NCBI GenBank assembly: GCA_964553375.1
Contig: CAZKKN010000005.1
Location: 1 to 61,901 of the forward strand
Source of the DNA: UBA9715 sp964553375
GTDB lineage: Bacteria; Actinomycetota; Coriobacteriia; Coriobacteriales; Eggerthellaceae
Length of the DNA stretch: 61,901 bases
Direction: 5' to 3'
This document shows, piece after piece, positions 9,111-17,862 of the stretch. The notes beneath the pieces are model-generated. The model was not told the DNA's origin. It saw nothing but the letters and a program-made list of their open reading frames with translations, and searched no databases. Position 1 is the stretch's first letter, and every line of letters starts with the position of its first letter. A program made the translations under genes and the position numbers.

Positions 9111-9165
9111 TAAAGCCACGGTTTCTTGTGCTGCGGAATTGGCCTCGCATTCGAACCTGCCTGCT
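9111..9165 (+). repeat. Half copy of the palindromic repeat family
   Basis: The stretch CCACGGTTTCTTGTGCTGCG followed by GAATTGGCCTCGCATTCG matches only the right half of the family (compare 29803-29837 and the complement of 8877-8915). The left arm is missing, so it looks like a decayed copy, in opposite orientation to the copy at 8877-8967. From 9166 to 9227 I see nothing further before the stop codon of the ABC transporter gene. Confidence 0.6.
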
Positions 9166-9227
9166 GAACTTTTGTCTGTAGAATCGCTCAACCGCGAGGT
9201 CTATCCACGTTCCTACAGTAGGTCCTG

Positions 9228-9962
9228 TTACATGTTGCGGTAGGCTTCGCAGACTTCTTGCACGTCGCCGATCATGCGCATGTGGCCCTTCTCTATCCAC
9301 ACCGCCTTCTTGCATACGCGCTCGACCTGCTCGATGCTGTGGGAAACGAAGAGGAGCGTGGTGCCGTGCTCGTCCACCAGCTTCTTGATGCGCTGCTCAC
9401 ATTTCTCTTGGAAGCGGAAATCACCCACTGAAAGCGCTTCGTCCACCACCAGGATGTCGGGGATCGTAGCTGTGGCAATGGAGAATGCGACGCGGGCCAC
9501 CATGCCCGAAGAATAGTTCTTCATGGGCATGTCCAGGAATTCGCGTACTTCAGCGAAGTCCACGATGTCGTCGAAGCGCTCCTTGATGAATTCCTTGCTG
9601 TAGCCCAAAAGCGCGCCGTTGAGATAGATGTTCTCTCGCGCAGTGAGCTCCATGTCAAAGCCGGCTCCCAGCTCGATGAGCGGGGCGATGGTGCCTCCGA
9701 TGGCCACGCGCCCCTCGCTGGGGTCCAGCACTCCTGCGATAAGCTTCAACAAGGTGGATTTGCCCGAGCCGTTCGTGCCCACGATGCCATACTGCTCGCC
9801 GCGGTTCACTACGAAATCGATGTCTTCGAGCGCCATGAACTTCTTGAAGTGCAGCTGGCGTTTCATGATCTTGATGAAATACTCCTTCAAGTTCGTGAGC
9901 TGCTCAGATGCTATGTTGAACATCATCGAGACGTGGTTTATGACGATAATCGGCTCGCTCAT
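9228..9962 (-). CDS. Polysaccharide ABC exporter ATP-binding protein, Wzt/TagH-type
   Basis: 244-residue ABC ATPase. It has Walker A GTNGSGKST, a short Q-loop region typical of the O-antigen/teichoic-acid subfamily (GTIAPLIELGAGF, then LTARENIYLNGALLG), the signature YSSGMVARVAFS, Walker B ILVVDEALSVGD and the switch FVSHS. The protein lacks the C-terminal carbohydrate-binding domain of some Wzt proteins, so export probably does not depend on a capped chain end. ATG 9962 is chosen over an upstream in-frame start because it lies 8 bases after the stop codon of the permease gene. It energises export of the polymer built by this locus. Confidence 0.92.
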   Translation of the reverse strand: MSEPIIVINHVSMMFNIASEQLTNLKEYFIKIMKRQLHFKKFMALEDIDFVVNRGEQYGIVGTNGSGKSTLLKLIAGVLDPSEGRVAIGGTIAPLIELGAGFDMELTARENIYLNGALLGYSKEFIKERFDDIVDFAEVREFLDMPMKNYSSGMVARVAFSIATATIPDILVVDEALSVGDFRFQEKCEQRIKKLVDEHGTTLLFVSHSIEQVERVCKKAVWIEKGHMRMIGDVQEVCEAYRNM

Positions 9963-9969
9963 GGCATTC

Positions 9970-10827
9970 CTAGATGTGAAGGATGAACTTGCTTTGTGTC
10001 TTGCGGAAAACGATGAAGCCCACCAAGAAGGTGACCGCCGCCATGCCAAGGCAGATCAGGCATTCCAAGAGCCCAGGGTTTATGTTCCACATCATGATGT
10101 CGCGGAAGAATTGCACGTAATGGAACATGGGGTTGAATTGCATGACCTGCTGCATCCAGCCGGCGAGCATATCGTAAGGGTAGAAGATGGGAGTGGCGTA
10201 GGTCCAGGCGGTGATGACCACACTCCACAGATGCATGATGTCGCGGAAGAATACCGCAAGCGCTGAGAGCAGAAGGCTAAGCCCCGCGCTGAACATGGTG
10301 ACGCACACAATGAGGAACGGCAGGCCCCAAAGCGCATAGATAGAGGGCATGACCTGGAAATAGGCCATCACAATGACCACGGCGATCAACGAGATGGCGA
10401 AATTCACCAGCTCGAAGGTGGATTTCTCCAGGGGGAAGAGCATCTTCTCGATACGGATCTTCTTGATGAGCGCTTGAGCGTCCACGATGGAGGTCACCGA
10501 ATCGGTGGTGGCACGGCTCATGAACTCGAACAAGATGCTTCCCAAGATGAGGTAGAGCGGGAAGTTCTCGATCTGGAAGCGGAACATGTAGGAGAATACC
10601 GCCGCCATGACCACCATCATGAGCAAGGGGTTGAGGATGGACCAGAGAACGCCCAGGACGCTGCGACGGTATTTCAGCTTGAAATCACGCGTGACCAACG
10701 ACTGGAGCACGAATAGATTGTGCCGCAGCTCGCTTCCGTGCTTCACCCGCTTAAGCGCCTGGTAGGCGGCATCGGTGTCGACGGCCGAAACACAGGTTGG
10801 TTGCTGGTTCGTCTCTATGGTTTCCAT
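9970..10827 (-). CDS. Polysaccharide ABC exporter permease, Wzm/TagG-type
   Basis: 285-residue ABC-2 type membrane protein. A cytoplasmic N-terminal stretch of about 55 residues (containing LVTRDFKLKYRRSVLGVLWSILNP, a family hallmark, partly quoted here as DFKLKYRRSVLG) is followed by six hydrophobic segments. It ends with a short positively charged tail. The ATP-binding partner follows directly. The pair exports lipid-linked polysaccharide across the membrane, as Wzm/Wzt do for O-antigen and mycobacterial galactan. The 85 bases between it and the large glycosyltransferase gene upstream hold no gene. Confidence 0.92.
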   Translation of the reverse strand: METIETNQQPTCVSAVDTDAAYQALKRVKHGSELRHNLFVLQSLVTRDFKLKYRRSVLGVLWSILNPLLMMVVMAAVFSYMFRFQIENFPLYLILGSILFEFMSRATTDSVTSIVDAQALIKKIRIEKMLFPLEKSTFELVNFAISLIAVVIVMAYFQVMPSIYALWGLPFLIVCVTMFSAGLSLLLSALAVFFRDIMHLWSVVITAWTYATPIFYPYDMLAGWMQQVMQFNPMFHYVQFFRDIMMWNINPGLLECLICLGMAAVTFLVGFIVFRKTQSKFILHI

Positions 10828-10912
10828 GGAGCATCATTATAGCTTACGGTGTCGGGATGGGCGTCCGTGGCAACAAGAGCGCACCGATGCACCGGCGGAT
10901 GAACATCGGCTC

Positions 10913-13900
10913 TCAGTCCAGGCGGTAATAGGTGTTATTGCGCATGAGATTGGGACCTGTGTACGGGTCGCCTTCAGCGAAGGGCTTGGGCCAGCAGGCC
11001 ATGAACCGTTGGCGTTCGCTCTCCCAGCGGGCCATTTTGCCTGGGTTGCCTTCTTCGCGTCCACGGGAGGCGAATTCCTTGTGGTAAAGCACCGCGTAGG
11101 GTGCGAAGGTGACAAGCTTTCCGTGTTCGAGCACGCGCATGCAGAAGTCGATGTCGTTGAACCCAACGGCAAAGGCCTCGTCGTATCCGCCCAGCTCTTG
11201 GAACAGGTCCTTGCGCACCATTTGGCAAGCACCGGTCACGGCGGTGAAGTTTCCTGGCAAGCATGCCCGATCAAGGTATCCACCGTCGGTGGTGGTGCGA
11301 AATTGGTTGACATGCACCACCGCATCCCAGGGCCCCACAGCGATGCCTGCATGCTGGACCAGCCCATCCTTATATAGGAGCTTCGCTCCCACCACCCCCA
11401 CTTCCGGACGTTGCAGATATCCAAGCATCTCCTCTATGAAATCGGGGGTGATGACTTCGGTGTCGTTGTTGAGGAGCAGCAGGTATTCGCCTCGTGCATG
11501 CTGGGCCCCATAATTGACGATGAGCGAATAGTTGAAAGCGTCCGGCCATGTTACGACGCGGACTCTAGGGTCGTTTTCGAGGCATCGATAGAGTTCGAAG
11601 GTCTGGTCTTGCACGCTGTTGTTCTCAATGATGACTATCTCGTAATCGTCGTAAGTGGCCTTTCCCAAAATGGAATCTATGCAGGCTTTGAGCAGATCAG
11701 GGTGATCTTTGTTGGGAATCACGATGCTTACGAGGGGGCGGGGGTTCGGAAGCGCATAGCGAACACGCATCGTGTGTGGCTTCGGGCCGTCCTCAACAGT
11801 GCTGGGCAGTCCGCGCTGCTGGAGGTGCTGGCGAAGGGCGTCCTGAAGTTGATCGCTTTCTGCCAGGGTAGTTGTTGCGTAGGGCGCGGCAGGCACATGG
11901 CTGTGGAAGAGCACACGGGGAATATGCTTGAATCTGCGATTCTGTCCATAAGCCTGGAGCGTTTGGCTGTAGCGCCAGGCGCTGGGTTCGGAAAACGATG
12001 GGGCAATGGCGGATTCAGAGAAGATGCTGCGGTCGAAGAAGGTAAGTTGGCCAACCCAGTTCCAGCAATAAAGGAGGTCAACGTTAAGCCTTGACTTGAA
12101 TACGGGGCAACCTGGAGCGCCGTTATCGCCGAAGGCGTCTTCATCGCAGTAAAGCACCTCCGGGGTTTCGCCGGTTTTCGCCTGCGAGACCTCCCGGGCA
12201 AAGGCGAACAGCGCATCCGGCTCTAAGCGGTCGCCGCTCTGGATGAATGCGATATGGGTTCCCTGGGCGCTTGCAAGCAGCAGGCCCGGTCGATTCAGAG
12301 GCCATTCGGGGGAGATCGCCTTCACCCGGCTATCCGCTTTCGCCCTTGGCGGCAATGAGTCCGGCTCAATGGGGACAAGCGCCTCCCAGGCATTGAAGCT
12401 TTGGGCCTGCAGGGATTCAAGCGTCCGATCGAGGTTTTCCCCAGGGCCATCGGCACAATCGATGAAGATGCTGAAGAGCATCTGCCTGTCATCCAGGATG
12501 CGTGCCCCCTCGTCGCGTTGGGCCTCCAGCTGCGAAGGTTGCGCCTGATGGTTTGACAACCAGCGGCGATAGCCTTCGGGGTCATCGCTCGCGCACTTCA
12601 TGAGATTCACGGCTTCTTTCTTAAGGAGAGCCGTTTGAGCTGCATCCACAACGGCAAAACCTGGGGCTAGGGCATCTTCGGCCTCAGAGCCTCTTGGGTC
12701 ACTCGCCAAGAGGATGAAGTGGTCATATTCCTCAGGCGTGATCAGCGAGAACGTGGCCTTATTCGGGAGGCGGCCCTCCTCGTCGCCCTCCTGAAGCTCA
12801 TCCAGGATCGCCTCTGCCTCCAAAGGGTGGCCCTTTCCGTCCAGAAGGGACAAACGGGGTGGGAGATGAGGGTCACCGATCCATTCCGCTTGGCAGCGCC
12901 ACACCGCGCCATCGTTTCCATTGAACCTTTGGGATACGCGGCACTGATACTGGTGATAGGTGAACCGCCGTTCGAAATCACGGATAGAAGCGCAAAGGGA
13001 TGCCTTGATGCGGTAATTCAAGCGGGAGAGCCATTTGCCTTTCTTGCCTTTGAGTGCGAAATCGGCTTTTTGGAATCGCATTTCGTCGGGCACGAAGCAA
13101 AGCTCTATCTCGGCATCTTCCACCGTGGGCGTTTCAACTACCCAACGATTATCGGATGGATCCGAAGCGCACAGCGGGTAGGCATTGGCGGGAAGGGACC
13201 GGCCGTTCACAGAAGCGGTGCATTCCAGGCCATGGAACGGAGCGAACGAGCTCACTTCGAACAACAGATAGGTTTTCCCTTCGCCCCGGCAAAGGCAGAG
13301 GAGCTGGAGCCGAAGCGGATGCAGGGTGTCGCTGCCGAAAAAGCGGTTCCATAGAGCGCTAACCTGAGCCATATGCTGCTCTTCGTCAGCAGGGGAGAGC
13401 TCGTCAACATCCCTGAGAAGGTACGGGACGGTCCAATCGAAAATCCTTTGGCGGTGGGTCTCCAAAAGTCCCAACTCGTCCCAGCTCGCAAGGACGCGCT
13501 GCACCAAGGGGACGTGAGAGCTCAAACGCGCTTGGACATCATCGCGGGTGTCCATGAGCGACCCTTCGCGCTGCACCCTATAGTGATAGAGCTTGTTCGG
13601 GATCGAGGCTATAGTGCCAACGCGAGGATAAAGGGCGAACTGGAACACCACGTCCTCACCGAAGGGGAGAGTCTCATCGAAACGCACACCTGAGGCCGAA
13701 AGCGCATCCCTGCGAACCGCATTGCGCCAGACAAAGGGTGTGGTGTAAGGGGCGAACATGAAGTCCACATCGAAATCGCTTTTCATCTCGGCCCGCGGTG
13801 AGAGCGCCTCCTCAAACCATGGTGTTGAATTCTGCTCCGGCTCCACTTGAGCGCCGAATACCAATGCATCGGCTCCGGAGCCTCCCATGGCATCTGCGAT

Positions 13901-14203
13901 GACCTCGCAAAAATGCGGATCAACGAAATCGTCTCCGTCAACGAAAAGCAGGATATCGCCCGATGCCTGGTCAATACCATAATTTCGCGCCGAGGAGAGA
14001 CCGCCGTTTGCTTTCTCGTGGACTATGAAACGGCTATCCCTGCTCGCGAAGGAATGCGCGATGGCTGCAGAACCATCCGTGGCCCCGTCGATCACGCATA
14101 TCACTTCGAAATCCTTGAACGTTTGGTTTTCGAGAGAGGATAGGCATTCTGTGAGAAACCGGTCGATATTGTAAATGGGCACTATGACGCTGAATCGAGG
14201 CAT
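10913..14203 (-). CDS. Giant three-module family 2 glycosyltransferase
   Basis: 1096-residue protein with three GT2-like modules. Module 1 (about 1-250) has SVIVPIYNIDRFL and LFVDGDDFVDP. Module 2 (about 570-790) keeps the fold marks LESLQAQSFNAW and VLYCDEDAFGD but has FIQSGDRLEP where an active enzyme has a D-x-D type motif. Module 3 (about 820-1090) has VSIVIPNKDHPDLL, IIENNSVQDQT, LLLNNDTEVITPDF and GFNDIDFCMRVLE. A beta-rich linker of about 240 residues separates modules 1 and 2. ATG 14203 is used since GGGAG precedes it and module 1 starts there; an in-frame extension further upstream reads into the rfb promoter region. It is probably co-transcribed with the exporter genes and likely adds rhamnose or a second sugar. 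The donor is unknown. Confidence 0.85.
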   Translation of the reverse strand: MPRFSVIVPIYNIDRFLTECLSSLENQTFKDFEVICVIDGATDGSAAIAHSFASRDSRFIVHEKANGGLSSARNYGIDQASGDILLFVDGDDFVDPHFCEVIADAMGGSGADALVFGAQVEPEQNSTPWFEEALSPRAEMKSDFDVDFMFAPYTTPFVWRNAVRRDALSASGVRFDETLPFGEDVVFQFALYPRVGTIASIPNKLYHYRVQREGSLMDTRDDVQARLSSHVPLVQRVLASWDELGLLETHRQRIFDWTVPYLLRDVDELSPADEEQHMAQVSALWNRFFGSDTLHPLRLQLLCLCRGEGKTYLLFEVSSFAPFHGLECTASVNGRSLPANAYPLCASDPSDNRWVVETPTVEDAEIELCFVPDEMRFQKADFALKGKKGKWLSRLNYRIKASLCASIRDFERRFTYHQYQCRVSQRFNGNDGAVWRCQAEWIGDPHLPPRLSLLDGKGHPLEAEAILDELQEGDEEGRLPNKATFSLITPEEYDHFILLASDPRGSEAEDALAPGFAVVDAAQTALLKKEAVNLMKCASDDPEGYRRWLSNHQAQPSQLEAQRDEGARILDDRQMLFSIFIDCADGPGENLDRTLESLQAQSFNAWEALVPIEPDSLPPRAKADSRVKAISPEWPLNRPGLLLASAQGTHIAFIQSGDRLEPDALFAFAREVSQAKTGETPEVLYCDEDAFGDNGAPGCPVFKSRLNVDLLYCWNWVGQLTFFDRSIFSESAIAPSFSEPSAWRYSQTLQAYGQNRRFKHIPRVLFHSHVPAAPYATTTLAESDQLQDALRQHLQQRGLPSTVEDGPKPHTMRVRYALPNPRPLVSIVIPNKDHPDLLKACIDSILGKATYDDYEIVIIENNSVQDQTFELYRCLENDPRVRVVTWPDAFNYSLIVNYGAQHARGEYLLLLNNDTEVITPDFIEEMLGYLQRPEVGVVGAKLLYKDGLVQHAGIAVGPWDAVVHVNQFRTTTDGGYLDRACLPGNFTAVTGACQMVRKDLFQELGGYDEAFAVGFNDIDFCMRVLEHGKLVTFAPYAVLYHKEFASRGREEGNPGKMARWESERQRFMACWPKPFAEGDPYTGPNLMRNNTYYRLD

Positions 14204-14296
14204 GGAGCGAACTCCCAGGGTAGAGGCATGCTTATATAGCAAAGAATGGTACCACGCTTTCCTTTTGTGGCGGGATATGACAGGAATCGATCGTGT

Positions 14297-14326
14297 TTGC
14301 CAGTATTTCGGTGAGTGTAGGATAAT
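14297..14326 (+). promoter_or_regulatory. Candidate sigma-70-type promoter of the rfb operon
   Basis: TTGCCA at 14297-14302 and GATAAT at 14321-14326 are separated by 18 bases and lie about 50 bases before the start of rfbA, in the region between the divergent glycosyltransferase and rfbA genes. Fit to the consensus is fair, not perfect. Confidence 0.45.
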
Positions 14327-14374
14327 GGGAATCCGAATCCGACTACGCAGCAGCGGCGAATGAAAGGCTGGAAG

Positions 14375-15277
14375 ATGAAAGGCATAATCCTTGCAGGAGG
14401 AAGCGGAACGCGGCTGTATCCGCTGACTACGGTGACTTCCAAGCAGCTGTTGCCGATCTATGACAAGCCCATGATCTACTACCCGCTTTCGGTCCTCATG
14501 ATGGCGGGCATCCGCGATGTGCTCGTTATCTCCACCCCTGCGGATCTGCCGAACTTCGAGCGGTTGCTCGGAGACGGCTCGCAATTCGGCATTTCCATCG
14601 CCTATGCCGAGCAACCTTCCCCCGACGGGCTCGCTCAGGCATTCATCATCGGTGAGGATTTCATCGTGGGAGATTCCTGTGCGCTTGTGCTGGGGGATAA
14701 CATCTTCTATGGCAATGGGCTGAAGCGCCACTTGCGCCGTGCTGTGGAGGATGCCAAAACCCAAGGTGGGGCCACGGTATTCGGGTATCATGTGGACGAT
14801 CCCGAGCGTTTCGGCGTAGTGGAATTCGACGAGGAATACAACGCGATCTCCATTGAGGAGAAGCCGGAGAACCCTAAAAGCAACTATGCGGTGACCGGCC
14901 TTTATTTCTACGATGAGCGGGTGTGCGATTTCGCCAAGCAGGTCAAGCCCTCAGCTCGTGGCGAGCTGGAGATCACCACATTGAACCAGATGTATCTCGA
15001 AGACGGATCGCTCAACGTGGTCACATTGGGACGAGGTTTCGCTTGGCTGGATACCGGCACCATGGAGAGTCTTTTCGAGGCATCGGAATTCGTGCGCGTC
15101 ATAGAGCGGAGCCAAGGCATTCCGGTCTCCATTCTGGAGGAGATAGCCTTTGAGAACGGGTGGATCACCCACGAAGATCTCATGGCTGCGGCCAAGCGCT
15201 TCGAGAAGAGCGAATATGGGCGCTACTTGCTGAAAGTCGCGGAAGGGAAGATCGTCCCGCGAAAGGAGCGCGACTAA
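14375..15277 (+). CDS. rfbA: Glucose-1-phosphate thymidylyltransferase
   Basis: 300-residue nucleotidyltransferase, first enzyme of dTDP-L-rhamnose synthesis: glucose-1-phosphate plus dTTP gives dTDP-glucose. It begins KGIILAGGSGTRLYPLT, the nucleotide-binding signature, and continues with SKQLLPIYDKPM and VLGDNIFYG. ATG 14375 matches the family start and has AAAGG seven bases upstream; an ATG at 14360 would add only five residues. The order rfbA-rfbD-rfbB-rfbC follows with gaps of 0-12 bases, a single operon. Confidence 0.97.
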   Translation: MKGIILAGGSGTRLYPLTTVTSKQLLPIYDKPMIYYPLSVLMMAGIRDVLVISTPADLPNFERLLGDGSQFGISIAYAEQPSPDGLAQAFIIGEDFIVGDSCALVLGDNIFYGNGLKRHLRRAVEDAKTQGGATVFGYHVDDPERFGVVEFDEEYNAISIEEKPENPKSNYAVTGLYFYDERVCDFAKQVKPSARGELEITTLNQMYLEDGSLNVVTLGRGFAWLDTGTMESLFEASEFVRVIERSQGIPVSILEEIAFENGWITHEDLMAAAKRFEKSEYGRYLLKVAEGKIVPRKERD

Positions 15278-16183
15278 GTGAAGCTGCTTATCACCGGTTC
15301 CCGCGGTCAATTGGGAAACGAGCTCGCCCGCTGCTTGGATACGATGGAAGCCGAGATAGGCCCCATTCCCGAAATATATCGTGATGCCCAGGTGGATCTG
15401 GTGGATTACGATGCCTTGGACATCTCCGATGCGGCGGCCGTGAGCGCATGGTTCAAGGCTCATGGACCTTATGATGCGGTGTTCAATTGCGCCGCTGTGA
15501 CCAATGTGGACGGTTGCGAGGCCGATGAGGAAGGCGCCTATGCCGTGAATGCCTCGGGTGCCGAGAACCTGGCTCGGGCGGCGAGCGATTGCGGGGCCAA
15601 GCTTGTCCATGTTTCCACGGATTACGTCTTTCCGGGCACAGAAGAGCGTCCGCGCACCGAAGACGACCCCACGGGTCCTCTTTCGGCCTATGGGCGCACG
15701 AAGCTTGCAGGGGAGAAGCTCGTTTCCGCCGCTTGCCCCCGCTCCTTCATCGTGCGCACTGCGTGGCTCTATGGTTATGTTGGCCGCAATTTCGCCAAGA
15801 CTATGATGAGCCTGGCTCGCAAAAATGGATTGATAGCAGTGGTGGCAGACCAGGTGGGAAATCCCACCAGCGCAAACGACTTGGCCTATGAGATGCTCAA
15901 GCTCGCTGCGACGGATGGCTACGGCGTTTACCACTGCACCAATAACGGTACGTGCAGCTGGTTCGATTTCGCGTCTGCTGTGGTGGATGGCGCTGGGATC
16001 CCTTGCGAGAAAGAGGCGCTCACTTCGGCGGCGTATAAAGAGCGATTCCCTCAGTCGGCTGATCGCCCTCGGTTCTCCAGCCTTGAGAATAAGCATTTAC
16101 AGGAGACCATTGGCGACGAGATGCGCCCTTGGCAGGAGGCGCTTGCGAAATATTTGGACAACCTCGAGGAGTTGGGAGCTTAA
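15278..16183 (+). CDS. rfbD: dTDP-4-dehydrorhamnose reductase
   Basis: 301-residue SDR enzyme for the last step of dTDP-L-rhamnose synthesis. It shows the cofactor motif LLITGSRGQLGNEL, VSTDYVFPG and the YGRTKLAGE catalytic Y-x-x-x-K. The start is GTG, directly after the rfbA stop, with AAAGGAG 10 bases upstream. Length and motifs match RmlD proteins. Confidence 0.96.
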   Translation: MKLLITGSRGQLGNELARCLDTMEAEIGPIPEIYRDAQVDLVDYDALDISDAAAVSAWFKAHGPYDAVFNCAAVTNVDGCEADEEGAYAVNASGAENLARAASDCGAKLVHVSTDYVFPGTEERPRTEDDPTGPLSAYGRTKLAGEKLVSAACPRSFIVRTAWLYGYVGRNFAKTMMSLARKNGLIAVVADQVGNPTSANDLAYEMLKLAATDGYGVYHCTNNGTCSWFDFASAVVDGAGIPCEKEALTSAAYKERFPQSADRPRFSSLENKHLQETIGDEMRPWQEALAKYLDNLEELGA

Positions 16184-16185
16184 GG

Positions 16186-17205
16186 ATGGATCAGGCGTTC
16201 GAGCCGAAGCGCATCGTTGTTACCGGCGGCGCAGGCTTCATCGGCAGCAATTTCGTCCATTGGGTGGTGGAGAACAAGCCCAGCGTGCATGTGACCGTGC
16301 TGGATAAGCTGACCTATGCAGGAAACCCCGATAACATCGCGGGCATCCCCGATGAGCGGATGGAGTTCGTGAAGGGTGACATCTGCGATGCGGCCTTGGT
16401 GGATGAGCTGCTTGCCCGGACCGATGCCGTGGTGCATTTCGCGGCGGAGTCCCACAACGACAACTCCATAGCCGATCCTGAGCCCTTCGTGCGCACCAAC
16501 GTGGAGGGGACGTTCACGCTTTTGGAGGTAGCACGCAAACACGGGGTGCGTTTCCATCACATTTCAACCGATGAGGTCTACGGGGATTTGGCTTTGGACG
16601 ATCCTGCGCGTTTCACCGAGGAGACGCCCTATCATCCTTCGAGCCCTTACAGCTCGTCGAAAGCGAGCTCGGACCTGCTTGTGCGAGCGTGGCACCGCAC
16701 CTATGGCGTGCCTGTGACTATTTCAAATTGCTCCAACAACTATGGTCCGCGGCAGCATATCGAGAAGTTCATCCCGCGGCAGATCACCAACATCCTCTGC
16801 GGCATTCGCCCGAAGCTCTATGGCGATGGCCTGAATGTGCGCGATTGGATCCATACGGAAGACCACTCCAGCGCCGTGTGGGAGATACTCACCCGCGGCG
16901 TTTTGGGAGAGACATACCTGATCGGAGCCGATGGCGAGAAGAATAACCTGGATGTTCTGCGCAGCATCCTGAGTGAGATGGGAAAAGAGCCCGATGACTT
17001 CGATTGGGTGCGCGATAGGCCCGGTCACGACCGCCGCTATGCCATCGATGCAACGAAGCTTCGCCGTGACCTCGGATGGCAGCCGAAGCACACCGACTTC
17101 GCAGAGGGATTGCGTGACACCATAGCGTGGTATCGCCATAATCCCGAATGGTGGCAGGACGCCAAAGACGCCACCGAAGCCAAGTATGCCGCCCAAGGAC
17201 AATAA
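16186..17205 (+). CDS. rfbB: dTDP-glucose 4,6-dehydratase
   Basis: 339-residue SDR enzyme, second step of dTDP-L-rhamnose synthesis. It has the NAD-binding VVTGGAGFIGSNFVHW, LDKLTYAGN, the catalytic STDEVYGDL and the Y-x-x-x-K in PYSSSKASSD, followed by SNNYGPRQHIEKFIPR. ATG 16186 is taken two bases after the rfbD stop, with TTGGGAG and AAGG upstream; an in-frame upstream start inside rfbD is not needed by the family alignment. Confidence 0.97.
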   Translation: MDQAFEPKRIVVTGGAGFIGSNFVHWVVENKPSVHVTVLDKLTYAGNPDNIAGIPDERMEFVKGDICDAALVDELLARTDAVVHFAAESHNDNSIADPEPFVRTNVEGTFTLLEVARKHGVRFHHISTDEVYGDLALDDPARFTEETPYHPSSPYSSSKASSDLLVRAWHRTYGVPVTISNCSNNYGPRQHIEKFIPRQITNILCGIRPKLYGDGLNVRDWIHTEDHSSAVWEILTRGVLGETYLIGADGEKNNLDVLRSILSEMGKEPDDFDWVRDRPGHDRRYAIDATKLRRDLGWQPKHTDFAEGLRDTIAWYRHNPEWWQDAKDATEAKYAAQGQ

Positions 17206-17217
17206 AGGAGCGAGTCC

Positions 17218-17802
17218 GTGGAACGAGAGCCTATCCAATCCGGCAATTTCACCTTCACTGCAACGCGAATCCCTGGTGTGGTCATCGTGGATGTGAGAGC
17301 CTTCGGCGATGAGCGCGGCTATTTCATGGAGACCTACAAGCGCCCCGATTTCGTCGCGGGCGGCATTAACGTGGAGTTCGTGCAAGACAATCAATCGTCT
17401 TCCGTAAAGGGAGTGCTAAGGGGACTTCATTACCAAATCGAACATCCCCAATCCAAGTTGGTTCGCGTGATATCCGGCACGGTGTTCGACGTGGCTGTGG
17501 ATCTGCGCGAAGGGAGCCCGACCTATGGGCAATGGGAAGGTGTTGTGCTCTCTGCCGAGAACCGGCGGCAGTTCTTCATCCCACGGGGGTTCGCTCACGG
17601 CTTTCTGGTGCTCTCCGATGCAGCTGAGTTCTGCTACAAATGCGATGACATCTACCATCCCAATGACGAGGGTGGTCTCATGTGGAATGACCCGGCTATC
17701 GGCATTGAGTGGCCGCCCCTTGAAGGGGATGCGGCGTTCGATCCAGGCAAGCTCATCTTAAGCGAGAAAGACACGAAGCATCCGCCATTTCGCATGGCGT
17801 GA
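17218..17802 (+). CDS. rfbC: dTDP-4-dehydrorhamnose 3,5-epimerase
   Basis: 194-residue cupin enzyme, third step of dTDP-L-rhamnose synthesis. Family stretches seen are DERGYFMETYK, QDNQSSSVKGVLRGLHYQ, with the catalytic histidine in GLHYQ, FDVAVDLREGSPTYG and FIPRGFAHGFLVLS. GTG start with AAAGGAGC upstream. It completes the rfbADBC set, so the cell can make dTDP-L-rhamnose for the surface polymer. Confidence 0.97.
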   Translation: MEREPIQSGNFTFTATRIPGVVIVDVRAFGDERGYFMETYKRPDFVAGGINVEFVQDNQSSSVKGVLRGLHYQIEHPQSKLVRVISGTVFDVAVDLREGSPTYGQWEGVVLSAENRRQFFIPRGFAHGFLVLSDAAEFCYKCDDIYHPNDEGGLMWNDPAIGIEWPPLEGDAAFDPGKLILSEKDTKHPPFRMA

Positions 17803-17862
17803 AGCGAAAGAGTAAGGCAGCCGTGCGTGCAGTAGGCCAAGGATAAGCAGAAAGGGCGATTG

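Noticed and set aside
14204..14791. Possible N-terminal extension of the giant glycosyltransferase
   Set aside because: The frame is open but runs through the rfb promoter and rfbA start; the GT2 fold begins exactly at ATG 14203 with a ribosome site.
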